DNA of 8,491 nucleotides, taken from the NCBI GenBank assembly GCA_035628035.1, contig DASPKS010000260.1:1-8491 (forward strand). The letters run 5' to 3'. Below the pieces are notes generated by a model. The model was not told the origin of the DNA, ran no database searches, and saw nothing but the letters and a program-made list of their open reading frames with translations. This stretch comes from DASPKS01 sp035628035 (GTDB taxonomy: Bacteria > Bacteroidota > Rhodothermia > Rhodothermales > Rubricoccaceae). The position numbers were made by a program, and so were the translations under genes. Below, piece by piece: positions 1 through 6,454 of the stretch (the stretch's first letter is position 1; each line of letters starts with the position of its first letter).

Positions 1-6
1 GGTCAG

Positions 7-26
7 GCTCCGAAGAAAGCCGGAGC
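7..26. repeat. Inverted repeat GCTCCG-N8-CGGAGC
   Basis: Six-base perfect arms at 7-12 and 21-26 around an 8-base spacer. No T-run follows, so it is a poor candidate for an intrinsic terminator of an upstream gene. The same half-sites recur fused as a palindrome at 97-106, which makes a protein-binding or RNA-pairing role worth considering. Chance occurrence is possible at this GC content. Confidence 0.3.
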
Positions 27-96
27 ATACGATCCGGGACGTTCCCAGGCTATTGTGCCGGGCCCCAGAGGGAACCCCGCGAGTATATTGCCGTGC

Positions 97-106
97 GCTC
101 CGGAGC
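97..106. repeat. Perfect 10-base palindrome before pdhA
   Basis: GCTCCGGAGC is a perfect palindrome 25 bases before the pdhA ATG. If TATATTG at 84-90 were a -7 element, this palindrome would lie at the transcription start, a usual place for a repressor operator. It uses the same half-sites as the inverted repeat at 7-26. The function is inference only; a related 8-base core, CTCCGGAG, also occurs inside the coding region near 7060, so the motif is not unique to this leader. Confidence 0.3.
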
Positions 107-131
107 AGCCTTTTCCCCCGCCCCTCTCCGC

Positions 132-1280
132 ATGGCTGGCAGCAAGACCGACACGAAAAAGCCGGGTCGTCCTGGCAAGAAGACCGACACCGGCGAAGCG
201 TCGGCCCCGGCCACCGGGCAGAACGGCACAGCCGAAGGGAGCGCCCCTGCCAACGCCCGCTTCCGGATCTACCGCGACGGAGGCCACACCCACGAGAGCC
301 TCGGGATTGCCCCCGAAACGCTCCTCGACATGTACCGGAACATGCTGCTGCAGCGCCGCTTCGAGGAGCGCGCCGCGCAGATGTACGGGCGGCAGAAGAT
401 CGCTGGCTTCCTCCACCTCTACATCGGGCAGGAGGCCGTCTCGGTGGGCGCCGTGTGGGCGACCCGGCCGGACGACCCTATCATCACGGCCTACCGCGAT
501 CACGGCCTCGCCCTGGCGCGCGGGATGAGCGCGAACGCGGGGATGGCCGAGCTCTTCGGCAAGATCGACGGGTGCTCGCGTGGCAAGGGCGGCTCGATGC
601 ACTTCTTCGACGTCGAGAAGCACTTCTACGGCGGGCACGGCATCGTCGGCGGGCAGATCCCCGTCGGCGTCGGGATGGCCTTCGCGTGCAAGTACCAGGA
701 GACGGGGGGGTGCTGCCTCACGTTCTTCGGCGACGGCGCCATCAACCAGGGTGCCTTCCATGAGGCCGCCAACCTGGCCGCGCTCTACAAGCTGCCGGTC
801 CTCCTCATCTGCGAGAATAACGAGTACGCGATGGGGACGAGCGTCCGCCGCTCGACCGCCGAGACGGAGCTCTACAAGCAGGCCTATGCCTACGGCATGA
901 CGGGCGCCCAGGTCGACGGGATGGACCTCTTCGAGGTGTACCACGCCATCCAGGAGCTCGCCGACGAGGCGCGCGAGGGGAGCCCGGCACTGGTCGAGAT
1001 CCGCACGTACCGCTACCGCGGCCACTCGATGTCGGACCCCCAGAAGTACCGCACGAAGGAGGAGCTGGAGGCGAAGAAAGAAGAAGACCCCATCCTCCGT
1101 GTGAAGGCCTACCTCCTCGAGCAGAACCTCACGACGATGGAGGCGCTCGACCGGATGGACGAAGAGGTGAAGGCTGAGGTCAACGCCTCCGTCGAGTTCG
1201 CTGAGAACAGCCCGCTCCCCCCTGTCGAGACGATGTACGAGGACGTGTACGTGCAGGAGAACTACCCCTTCCTCGCCTGA
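132..1280 (+). CDS. pdhA: Pyruvate dehydrogenase E1 component, alpha subunit
   Basis: Thiamine-diphosphate-dependent E1 alpha. With PdhB it decarboxylates pyruvate and reductively acetylates the E2 lipoyl group in the cytoplasm. The 382-residue protein has the ThDP/Mg motif GDG (200-202), then 26 residues, then NN (229-230), within a typical segment containing NQGAFHEAANLAALYKLP. The loop YRYRGHSMSDP (294-303) is of pyruvate type rather than branched-chain type. The ATG at 132 is preferred to an in-frame GTG at 93 because the GTG lies directly beside the possible -7 box. No other in-frame start exists before Met67, inside the catalytic domain, so the roughly 45-residue Lys/Pro/Gly/Ala/Thr-rich N-terminal extension appears genuine. 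It contains two KTDT copies around KKPGRPGKK. First gene of the operon; pdhB follows after 8 bases. Confidence 0.96.
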   Translation: MAGSKTDTKKPGRPGKKTDTGEASAPATGQNGTAEGSAPANARFRIYRDGGHTHESLGIAPETLLDMYRNMLLQRRFEERAAQMYGRQKIAGFLHLYIGQEAVSVGAVWATRPDDPIITAYRDHGLALARGMSANAGMAELFGKIDGCSRGKGGSMHFFDVEKHFYGGHGIVGGQIPVGVGMAFACKYQETGGCCLTFFGDGAINQGAFHEAANLAALYKLPVLLICENNEYAMGTSVRRSTAETELYKQAYAYGMTGAQVDGMDLFEVYHAIQELADEAREGSPALVEIRTYRYRGHSMSDPQKYRTKEELEAKKEEDPILRVKAYLLEQNLTTMEALDRMDEEVKAEVNASVEFAENSPLPPVETMYEDVYVQENYPFLA

Positions 1281-1288
1281 CCGCCGTT

Positions 1289-2272
1289 ATGGCAGAGCTG
1301 CAATTCCGGGAGGCGCTCCGCGCCGCGATGGTCGAGGAGATGGAGCGCGACGAGCGCGTGTTCCTCATGGGCGAGGAGGTGGCCGAGTACAATGGCGCCT
1401 ACAAGGTCTCCGAGGGGATGCTCGACCGGTTCGGGCCCAAGCGCGTGATCGACACGCCGATCTCGGAGAACGGCTTTGCCGGGCTCGGCATCGGCGCCGC
1501 GATGATGGGGCTGCGTCCGATCATCGAGTTCATGACGTGGAACTTCTCGTTCGTCGCCTTCGACCAGATCATCTCAAATGCGGCGAAGATGCGGTACATG
1601 AGCGGGGGCCAGCTCAAGGTGCCCATCGTGTTCCGGGGTGGGAACGGCGGGGCCGGACAGCTCGGTGCCACGCACTCCAACTCGGTCGAGCCGTTCTATG
1701 CCAACGTCCCCGGCCTCAAGGTCGTCGCCCCCTCGAACCCCGACGACGCGAAGGGCCTCCTCAAGAGCGCCATCCGCGACGATGACCCCGTGCTGTTCCT
1801 GGAGTCGGAGCTGATGTTCGGGTTGCGCGGGGAGGTCTCCGACGCCGAGGACTACACGATCCCTATTGGCGAGGCCCGGATCGCCCGCGAAGGAGACGAC
1901 CTCACCATCGTGGCTCACTCGAAGAGCTACTGGCTGGCGATGACGGCCGCCGAGGAGCTTGCGAAGCAGGGGTATGAGGCCACCATCATCGACCCCCGCA
2001 CGATCCGCCCGTTCCCGTTCGACCCCGTCGTCGAGTCCGTCAAGAAGACGGGCCGCCTCGTCGTCGTGGACGAGAGCCAGCCCTTCGCCGGGATCGCGGC
2101 CGAGGTCGCCTTCCACGTACACCACCGCTGCTTTGATGACCTCGACGCCCCCGTCGCCCGCGTGACGGCGAAGGACACCCCGGCCCCCTACGCGAAGAAC
2201 CTGATCGAGGCGTGGATGCCGACGGTAGATGAGGTCATCGCCGCCGCGAAGAAGGTGCTCTACGTCAACTAG
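1289..2272 (+). CDS. pdhB: Pyruvate dehydrogenase E1 component, beta subunit
   Basis: Partner of PdhA in the alpha2beta2-type E1. The 327-residue length is normal for the family. The N-terminal transketolase-like pyrimidine-binding domain (about 1-180) carries DTPISENGFAG, whose Glu60 matches the conserved Glu that activates the ThDP aminopyrimidine ring. It also carries GATHSNS with His129, the family active-site His; the usual HSQ is HSN here. The segment PGLKVVAPSNPDDAKGLLKS (141-160) is strongly conserved in E1 beta. The C-terminal transketolase domain (about 195-327) includes DPRTIRPFP and VVVDES. The ATG lies 8 bases after the pdhA stop with no Shine-Dalgarno, so translation is probably coupled. 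Branched-chain E1 beta is related, but the adjacent E1 alpha and E2 favour PDH. Confidence 0.96.
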   Translation: MAELQFREALRAAMVEEMERDERVFLMGEEVAEYNGAYKVSEGMLDRFGPKRVIDTPISENGFAGLGIGAAMMGLRPIIEFMTWNFSFVAFDQIISNAAKMRYMSGGQLKVPIVFRGGNGGAGQLGATHSNSVEPFYANVPGLKVVAPSNPDDAKGLLKSAIRDDDPVLFLESELMFGLRGEVSDAEDYTIPIGEARIAREGDDLTIVAHSKSYWLAMTAAEELAKQGYEATIIDPRTIRPFPFDPVVESVKKTGRLVVVDESQPFAGIAAEVAFHVHHRCFDDLDAPVARVTAKDTPAPYAKNLIEAWMPTVDEVIAAAKKVLYVN

Positions 2273-2284
2273 TCCTAAGCTCCT

Positions 2285-3724
2285 ATGGCGATCCCCGTCG
2301 AAATGCCGAAGATGAGCGACACGATGGAGGAGGGCGTCCTCGTCGCGTGGCTCGCCGACGAGGGGGACCAGGTCTCCGCCGGCGACGTGATCGCGCAGGT
2401 CGAGACCGACAAGGCCACGATGGACCTAGAGGTCTATGACGACGGGGTGCTCCTCAAGCGCGTCGTGCCGCAGGGGGCCAGCGTCCCCATCGGCGGGCTC
2501 ATCGCCGTGCTCGGCAAGGAAGGGGAGAGCGCCGATGAGGTCCTCACTAAGTACGGGGCCGGTGGCGCGGGTGGGGATGGCGCCACGGAGGCGGCGCCTC
2601 CCGCGGAGCCCGTGCGGCAGCCTGGGCAGGACCCGGGCGCGGCCGCGGATACCCCCTCCAACGCGGACAAGAACGAGGGTGCCACAGTCCCGACGGCGGG
2701 CGAGGCTGTGCCCAACGCGAGCCGGGTGGCCGAGCCCAGCAACGTGTCCAGCGGTGACGGCGCTCCTGCGCCCGCCCCCGAACCCGCCCCGGCGGGTGAA
2801 GGCGTCGACCGCATCAAGGCATCACCCCTCGCGCGGCGGATGGCGCAGGAGCGGGGCGTCGACCTCGCCCGGCTCCGCGGCTCGGGGCCGGAGGGCCGCA
2901 TCGTCAAGCGCGACGTGGAGGCGGCCCTCGGCGGTGCCGCCCCGTCCGCGGCGCCGCAGGAGGCTCCGACACCTCGACCCGCCCCGGCACCACGCCCCCC
3001 GGTGCCCGCGCCGGGGGCCACCGGCGACGACTACACGTCGGTGCCGCTCTCGCAGATGCGGAAGACCATCGCGCGGCGGCTCTCGCAGAGCAAGTTCAGT
3101 GCCCCCCACTTCTACCTCACGGCGGAGGTGGACATGGAGCGGGCCGTCGAGTTGCGCGACCGGTTGAACGAAGGCGCCGAGGCGCGGGGGCGGGCGAAGG
3201 TCTCCTTCAACGACCTCGTCACGAAGGTGTGCGCCGTCGCGCTCCGCCTGCACCCGGCCGTGAACAGCTCCTGGCTGGAAGAGCAGGGCGAGATCCGGCG
3301 CCACCACCACGTGCACGTTGCCGTCGCCGTGGCGATGGAAGAGGGGCTCGTCACTCCGGTCGTCCGCGACGCCGACCGGAAGGGGCTCGCCGAGATCGCC
3401 GCCGAGACGCGCGACCTCGCCGAGCGCGCCCGCGCCCGCAAGCTCGACCCTTCGGAGTGGGAGGGCTCGACGTTCACGACGAGCAACCTCGGGATGTTCG
3501 GCATCCACGAGTTCACGGCCATCATCAATCCGCCCAACGCGTGCATCCTCGCCATCGGGGCCATCCGCGACGTGCCGGTGGTGAAGGGCGGCCAGGTGGT
3601 GCCGGGCAAGCGGATGACTATCACGCTCTCGTGCGACCACCGTGCGGTGGACGGCGCGACGGGCGCCGCCTTCCTCGCCGACGTCCGCCGGTTCCTCGAA
3701 GAGCCGGTGCTGATGCTCCTCTGA
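2285..3724 (+). CDS. pdhC: Dihydrolipoamide acetyltransferase, PDH E2
   Basis: E2 core of the PDH complex; it transfers acetyl from the lipoyl arm to CoA. In 479 residues the order is as follows. One lipoyl domain (about 2-80) has the lipoylated Lys43 in ETDKAT. A flexible Ala/Pro/Gly linker (85-175) comes next. The peripheral subunit-binding domain (about 177-215) runs from IKASPLARRMAQERGVDL to GRIVKRDVEAAL. A second Pro/Ala linker (216-248) is followed by the catalytic acetyltransferase domain (250-479). The active-site motif DHRAVDG gives catalytic His452 and Asp456, and SNLGMFG and INPPNACILAIGA are typical of PDH E2. The ATG is 12 bases after the pdhB stop, with leader CTCCT and no Shine-Dalgarno. 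E. coli AceF has three lipoyl domains; the single one here matches the common bacterial and Bacteroidota form. The E3 partner must be encoded elsewhere. Confidence 0.96.
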   Translation: MAIPVEMPKMSDTMEEGVLVAWLADEGDQVSAGDVIAQVETDKATMDLEVYDDGVLLKRVVPQGASVPIGGLIAVLGKEGESADEVLTKYGAGGAGGDGATEAAPPAEPVRQPGQDPGAAADTPSNADKNEGATVPTAGEAVPNASRVAEPSNVSSGDGAPAPAPEPAPAGEGVDRIKASPLARRMAQERGVDLARLRGSGPEGRIVKRDVEAALGGAAPSAAPQEAPTPRPAPAPRPPVPAPGATGDDYTSVPLSQMRKTIARRLSQSKFSAPHFYLTAEVDMERAVELRDRLNEGAEARGRAKVSFNDLVTKVCAVALRLHPAVNSSWLEEQGEIRRHHHVHVAVAVAMEEGLVTPVVRDADRKGLAEIAAETRDLAERARARKLDPSEWEGSTFTTSNLGMFGIHEFTAIINPPNACILAIGAIRDVPVVKGGQVVPGKRMTITLSCDHRAVDGATGAAFLADVRRFLEEPVLMLL

Positions 3725-3767
3725 GCGGCGCTGTCCGGGCGCTCCGTCTTTCGCGACCCGCCCCGCC

Positions 3768-4625
3768 ATGAGCGAAGCCCCCCCAGCGGCGGCGGAGCCC
3801 GGAACGTTCCGCCTCGCTCACCTCTCCGACGTTCACTTCGGGCGCATCGAGCACCCCGGCGTGGTGTCCGCGCTCGTGGAGGAGGTGAACGCGGCCGGGA
3901 TGGACCTCGTCGTGGTCTCGGGCGACCTCACGCAGCGCGCGCGGACGCACCAGTTCCTCGAAGCCCGCGCCTTCCTCGACGCGTTCGAGCCGCCGCTTAT
4001 CGTGGTCCCCGGCAACCACGACGTGCGGGCGTGGTGGTACAACCCCTTCGAGCGGGTCTTCCGCTCGGCCGACCGGTTCCGCCGGTTCATCTGCGACGAC
4101 CTCACGCCAACCTTCACGGCCGAGGGGCTGGCGGTCTTCGGGCTCAACTCCGCGCACGGGCTTACGATCAAGGGCGGGCTCATCCGGCCCTCGGATCTCA
4201 AGGAGATGTGCGCGTTCTTCGAGGCGCAGCCCGCCGGGACATTCCGCGTGCTCGTCGTCCATCACCACCTCCGCAAGCTCGAAGCGCTCGGCGACCACGA
4301 CGTCGCGCGGGGCGCGCACGAGGCACTGCGTGCGCTGGGCTCCGTGGGGGTGGACCTCGTCCTCTGCGGGCACCTCCACGTCTCCCACGTCGCCCACATC
4401 GAGATCGTCCCGCCCTCGGAGGCCGACCCCGACGGCCACCGCCTCGTCGTCGTGACGGCCGGAACAGCCACGAGCAACCGGGGCCGCGGGGCCAACCGCC
4501 ACGTCAACTTCTACAACTGGATCACCGTCGAGCCGGCGCGGTTCGTCGTCGAAGAGCGGCAGTTCCTCCCGGAAGGGGGGCGGTTCGAGAAGGTGCGGGA
4601 GAACGCGTTCGCGCGGATGGCCTAG
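3768..4625 (+). CDS. Calcineurin-like metallophosphoesterase
   Basis: Predicted cytoplasmic dinuclear-metal phosphoesterase of 285 residues with the complete metal-binding set of the superfamily: Asp21 and His23 in LSDVHFG, Asp53 in SGDLT, Asn83-His84 in PGNHD, a His in VVHHHL (165-167), and His202/His204 in GHLH. The layout resembles the Icc/CpdA branch, which includes cyclic-nucleotide phosphodiesterases, but the substrate cannot be read from sequence; nucleotides, phospholipids and other phosphoesters are all possible. There is no signal peptide or membrane segment. The gene lies 43 bases after pdhC on the same strand. That gap holds a weak GAGCG/CGCTC hairpin with no T-run, so read-through from the pdh operon is likely. 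A functional tie to PDH is not shown by the sequence. Its stop is 7 bases from the convergent pckA stop. Confidence 0.9.
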   Translation: MSEAPPAAAEPGTFRLAHLSDVHFGRIEHPGVVSALVEEVNAAGMDLVVVSGDLTQRARTHQFLEARAFLDAFEPPLIVVPGNHDVRAWWYNPFERVFRSADRFRRFICDDLTPTFTAEGLAVFGLNSAHGLTIKGGLIRPSDLKEMCAFFEAQPAGTFRVLVVHHHLRKLEALGDHDVARGAHEALRALGSVGVDLVLCGHLHVSHVAHIEIVPPSEADPDGHRLVVVTAGTATSNRGRGANRHVNFYNWITVEPARFVVEERQFLPEGGRFEKVRENAFARMA

Positions 4626-4632
4626 CGCCTGC

Positions 4633-6234
4633 TCACGCTGCCTCGGCCTCGACCGGGCCCGCCTCGCGGATCTCGTTGGATACGCTGTCGGCGTAGCGCT
4701 CGAAGTTCTCGGCGAACATCCGCGCCAGCTCGCGCGCCTTCGCGTCGTACGCCTCCGCGTCCGCCCACGTGTTGCGCGGGGTGAGGATCTCGTCCGGGAT
4801 GCCCTCGACGTGGGTGGGGATCGCGAGCCCGAAGATGGGGTCGGTCGTTGTCTCTGCGGTGTCGAGCTCGCCCGCGAGGGCAGCGTTCACCATCCGTCGC
4901 GTGTACGACAGCTTCATCCGCTGGCCGGTGCCATGGGGTCCGCCGGTCCACCCCGTGTTGACGAGGAAGACCTGCGCGCCGTGCCGGCGGATCTTCTCGC
5001 CCAGCATCTCGGCATAGCGGCCGGGAGGCAGCACCATGAACGGTTCGCCGAAGCAGGCCGAGAACGTCGCCTTTGGCTCGGTGACGCCCCGCTCGGTACC
5101 GGCCACCTTCGCCGTATAGCCCGAGAGGAAGTGGTACATCGCCTGCTCGGGGGTGAGCTTCGCGATGGGGGGGAGGATGCCGTACGCGTCGGCGGTGAGG
5201 AAGACGATGGTCTTGGGGTGCCCCGCCTGCCCCGTTTCGGAAGCGTTAGGGATCATCCAGATGGGATACGAGAGGCGGGTGTTCTCCGTGAGCGTGGCGT
5301 CGGCGAAGTCGATGGTCCGGTCCGGCCGGAGGATCACGTTCTCGGCGACGGTCCCGAACTGCCGCGTGGTCGCGTAGATCTCCGGCTCGCCGTCCGGCGA
5401 GAGGTTGATGGCCTTCGCGTAGCAGCCGCCCTCGAAGTTGAAGATGCCCTCGTCGCTCCACCCGTGCTCGTCGTCGCCGATGAGGGTGCGCGCGGCGTCG
5501 GCCGAGAGCGTCGTCTTGCCCGTGCCGGAGAGGCCGAAGAACACCGCCGAGGCGCCGTCGGGGCCGACGTTGGCCGAGCAGTGCATGGGGAAGACGCCCT
5601 GCTGCGGGAGCCGGTAGTTCAGCGCGGAGAAGATGGACTTCTTGATCTCGCCCGCGTAGTGCGTGCCCCCAATGGCGACGAGCCCGCGTCCGAGGTGGAG
5701 GCAGATGAACGTCGAGGAGTTCAGCCCTTCGAGCTCCGGCGCCGCGAAGCCGCACAGGTCGAGGACGGTGAAGTCCGGCGCCTCCGTCCCCGCCTCGTCG
5801 TCGGCCGGGCGGAGGAACATGTTATAGGCGAACAGATTGTGCCACGCCTTTTCGGTGATGACCCGCACCCGCGCCCGGTAGCGCGGGTCGGCCCCCGCGT
5901 AGCAGTCCCGCACGAAGAGGTCGCGGCCGACGGCGTAGCGCTCCATCCCGTCGAGCAGCGCGTCGAAGGTCGCCTCCGGGACGGGCTTGTTCACCTTCCC
6001 CCAGCCGACGAGGTCGCGGCTGCTCGGCTCGTCCACGACGAAGCGGTCGTTGGGGCTGCGCCCGGTGTGGGGGTCGGTCCGCGCCACGAGCGGGCCGTAG
6101 GCGGCCAGCTGGGCTTCGCCCCGCCGGACGGCTTCCTCGTAGAGGGCCGCCGGCGGGAGGTTGTAGTAAACCGTCTGGGGCTCGTTGAGGCCGAGGGAGG
6201 CGAGGTGTCGGAGAACGGCGTCGGGAGCGTTCAT
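4633..6234 (-). CDS. pckA: Phosphoenolpyruvate carboxykinase (ATP)
   Basis: Converts oxaloacetate plus ATP to phosphoenolpyruvate, CO2 and ADP, the entry step of gluconeogenesis. The protein has 533 residues from the ATG, close to the usual length of about 530-540. Visible motifs are HTGRSPND (56-63, substrate-binding Arg59), GEIKKS (195-200, metal-ligand Lys199), MHCSANVG with metal-ligand His218, the P-loop GLSGTGKTT (234-242, Lys240 and Thr241), the second kinase motif LIGDDEHGW (251-259, Asp255), and ENTRLSYP (317-324). These identify the ATP type rather than the GTP type. An in-frame GTG at 6252-6250 would add six residues; the ATG at 6234 is preferred because it gives the usual N-terminus and follows a pyrimidine-rich leader. 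Transcribed alone and convergent with the phosphoesterase gene. No promoter with both elements was found. Confidence 0.97.
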   Translation of the reverse strand: MNAPDAVLRHLASLGLNEPQTVYYNLPPAALYEEAVRRGEAQLAAYGPLVARTDPHTGRSPNDRFVVDEPSSRDLVGWGKVNKPVPEATFDALLDGMERYAVGRDLFVRDCYAGADPRYRARVRVITEKAWHNLFAYNMFLRPADDEAGTEAPDFTVLDLCGFAAPELEGLNSSTFICLHLGRGLVAIGGTHYAGEIKKSIFSALNYRLPQQGVFPMHCSANVGPDGASAVFFGLSGTGKTTLSADAARTLIGDDEHGWSDEGIFNFEGGCYAKAINLSPDGEPEIYATTRQFGTVAENVILRPDRTIDFADATLTENTRLSYPIWMIPNASETGQAGHPKTIVFLTADAYGILPPIAKLTPEQAMYHFLSGYTAKVAGTERGVTEPKATFSACFGEPFMVLPPGRYAEMLGEKIRRHGAQVFLVNTGWTGGPHGTGQRMKLSYTRRMVNAALAGELDTAETTTDPIFGLAIPTHVEGIPDEILTPRNTWADAEAYDAKARELARMFAENFERYADSVSNEIREAGPVEAEAA

Positions 6235-6370
6235 GCGGAAGGGGTGGCCCACTGGAGGCCCGTTGCGGCGCGGAAACGAGGCGGTCGGATGAAGTTAACC
6301 GGGGAGGAACGAGCGGTAAGGCGCAGGGGCACGCTTCACCCATCCCTCACGGGGCCCCAGTGCAGGCGGC

Positions 6371-6400
6371 GAGGGGCGAAAGGGACTTTCTTTTGCCCTC
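6371..6400. repeat. Imperfect inverted repeat overlapping promoter
   Basis: Arms GGGCGAAAG (6374-6382) and CTTTTGCCC (6390-6398) pair over nine positions with one G-T wobble around a 7-base loop. With a single bulged G at 6376 the pairing extends outward to GAG/CTC at 6371 and 6400. The right arm contains the TTTTG of the putative -33 element. That position suits a regulator operator. It is unlikely to be an RNA hairpin of the rightward transcript because it lies upstream of the expected start. Confidence 0.4.
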
Positions 6401-6421
6401 CGGCGTTCGTAGCTACGTTCG
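6391..6421 (+). promoter_or_regulatory. Putative Bacteroidota-type promoter
   Basis: TTTTG at 6391-6395 (-33 element) is followed after 18 bases by TACGTTCG at 6414-6421, one base away from the -7 consensus TAnnTTTG. The expected start, near 6426-6430, leaves a leader of roughly 25-30 bases before the ATG at 6455. It would drive the GWxTD gene and the overlapping tsaC-type gene. The consensus is established for Bacteroidota; its use here is inference. Confidence 0.5.
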
Positions 6422-6454
6422 GTTCTTCGGGTCGTTTCCTGCCCGCTCCTTCCT

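Larger units (their letters stand above)
1..131 (+). promoter_or_regulatory. Leader region upstream of pdhA
   Basis: Non-coding stretch before the pdh operon. I see no convincing end of an upstream gene in it. It contains a weak Bacteroidota-like -7 candidate, TATATTG at 84-90 (consensus TAnnTTTG with one T missing), but no TTG at the right distance; the nearest TTG is at 53-55, about 28 bases away. Several short inverted repeats are present: GCTCCG 7-12 with CGGAGC 21-26, GTTCCC 41-46 with GGGAAC 70-75, and the palindrome GCTCCGGAGC at 97-106. The last 21 bases before the ATG are almost all pyrimidines (19 of 21) and carry no Shine-Dalgarno sequence. A regulatory role is inferred from position; the true promoter may be elsewhere. 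Confidence 0.45.
6235..6454. other. Divergent intergenic region, pckA / GWxTD gene
   Basis: A 220-base non-coding region between divergently transcribed genes, so it should hold promoters for both. Rightward, a good two-part promoter candidate lies at 6391-6421. Leftward, the only -7-like candidate I found is TAACTTCA (reading 6297 to 6290 on the - strand), which matches four of the six fixed consensus positions and lacks a -33 partner. An imperfect inverted repeat occupies 6371-6400, and GGGGCCCC at 6351-6358 is an isolated palindrome. No small ORF with convincing features was seen. Confidence 0.6.

Noticed and set aside
93..131. GTG at 93 as the pdhA start, adding 13 residues
   Set aside because: It lies directly beside the possible -7 element, and the extra residues show no family similarity; the ATG at 132 is simpler. 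Not fully excluded.
3..1025. 340-codon open frame on the - strand across pdhA
   Set aside because: It is antisense to a clear E1 alpha gene, Arg/Val/Ala/Gly-rich with no recognisable motif; a typical GC-rich shadow frame.
3723..3744. GAGCG/CGCTC hairpin after pdhC as an intrinsic terminator
   Set aside because: A five-base stem with a 12-base loop, a competing GCGC pairing and no T-run; too weak to call a terminator.
2822..4502. Long - strand open frames opposite pdhC and the phosphoesterase (2822-3769 and 3621-4502)
   Set aside because: Both are shadows of well-supported genes with complete catalytic motifs on the + strand.
60..6360. Shared 9-mer GGGCCCCAG at 60-68 and 6352-6360 as a common regulatory site
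   Set aside because: The distance to the possible -7 boxes differs (15 versus 53 bases), the flanks do not match, and such GC-rich words are expected by chance here.
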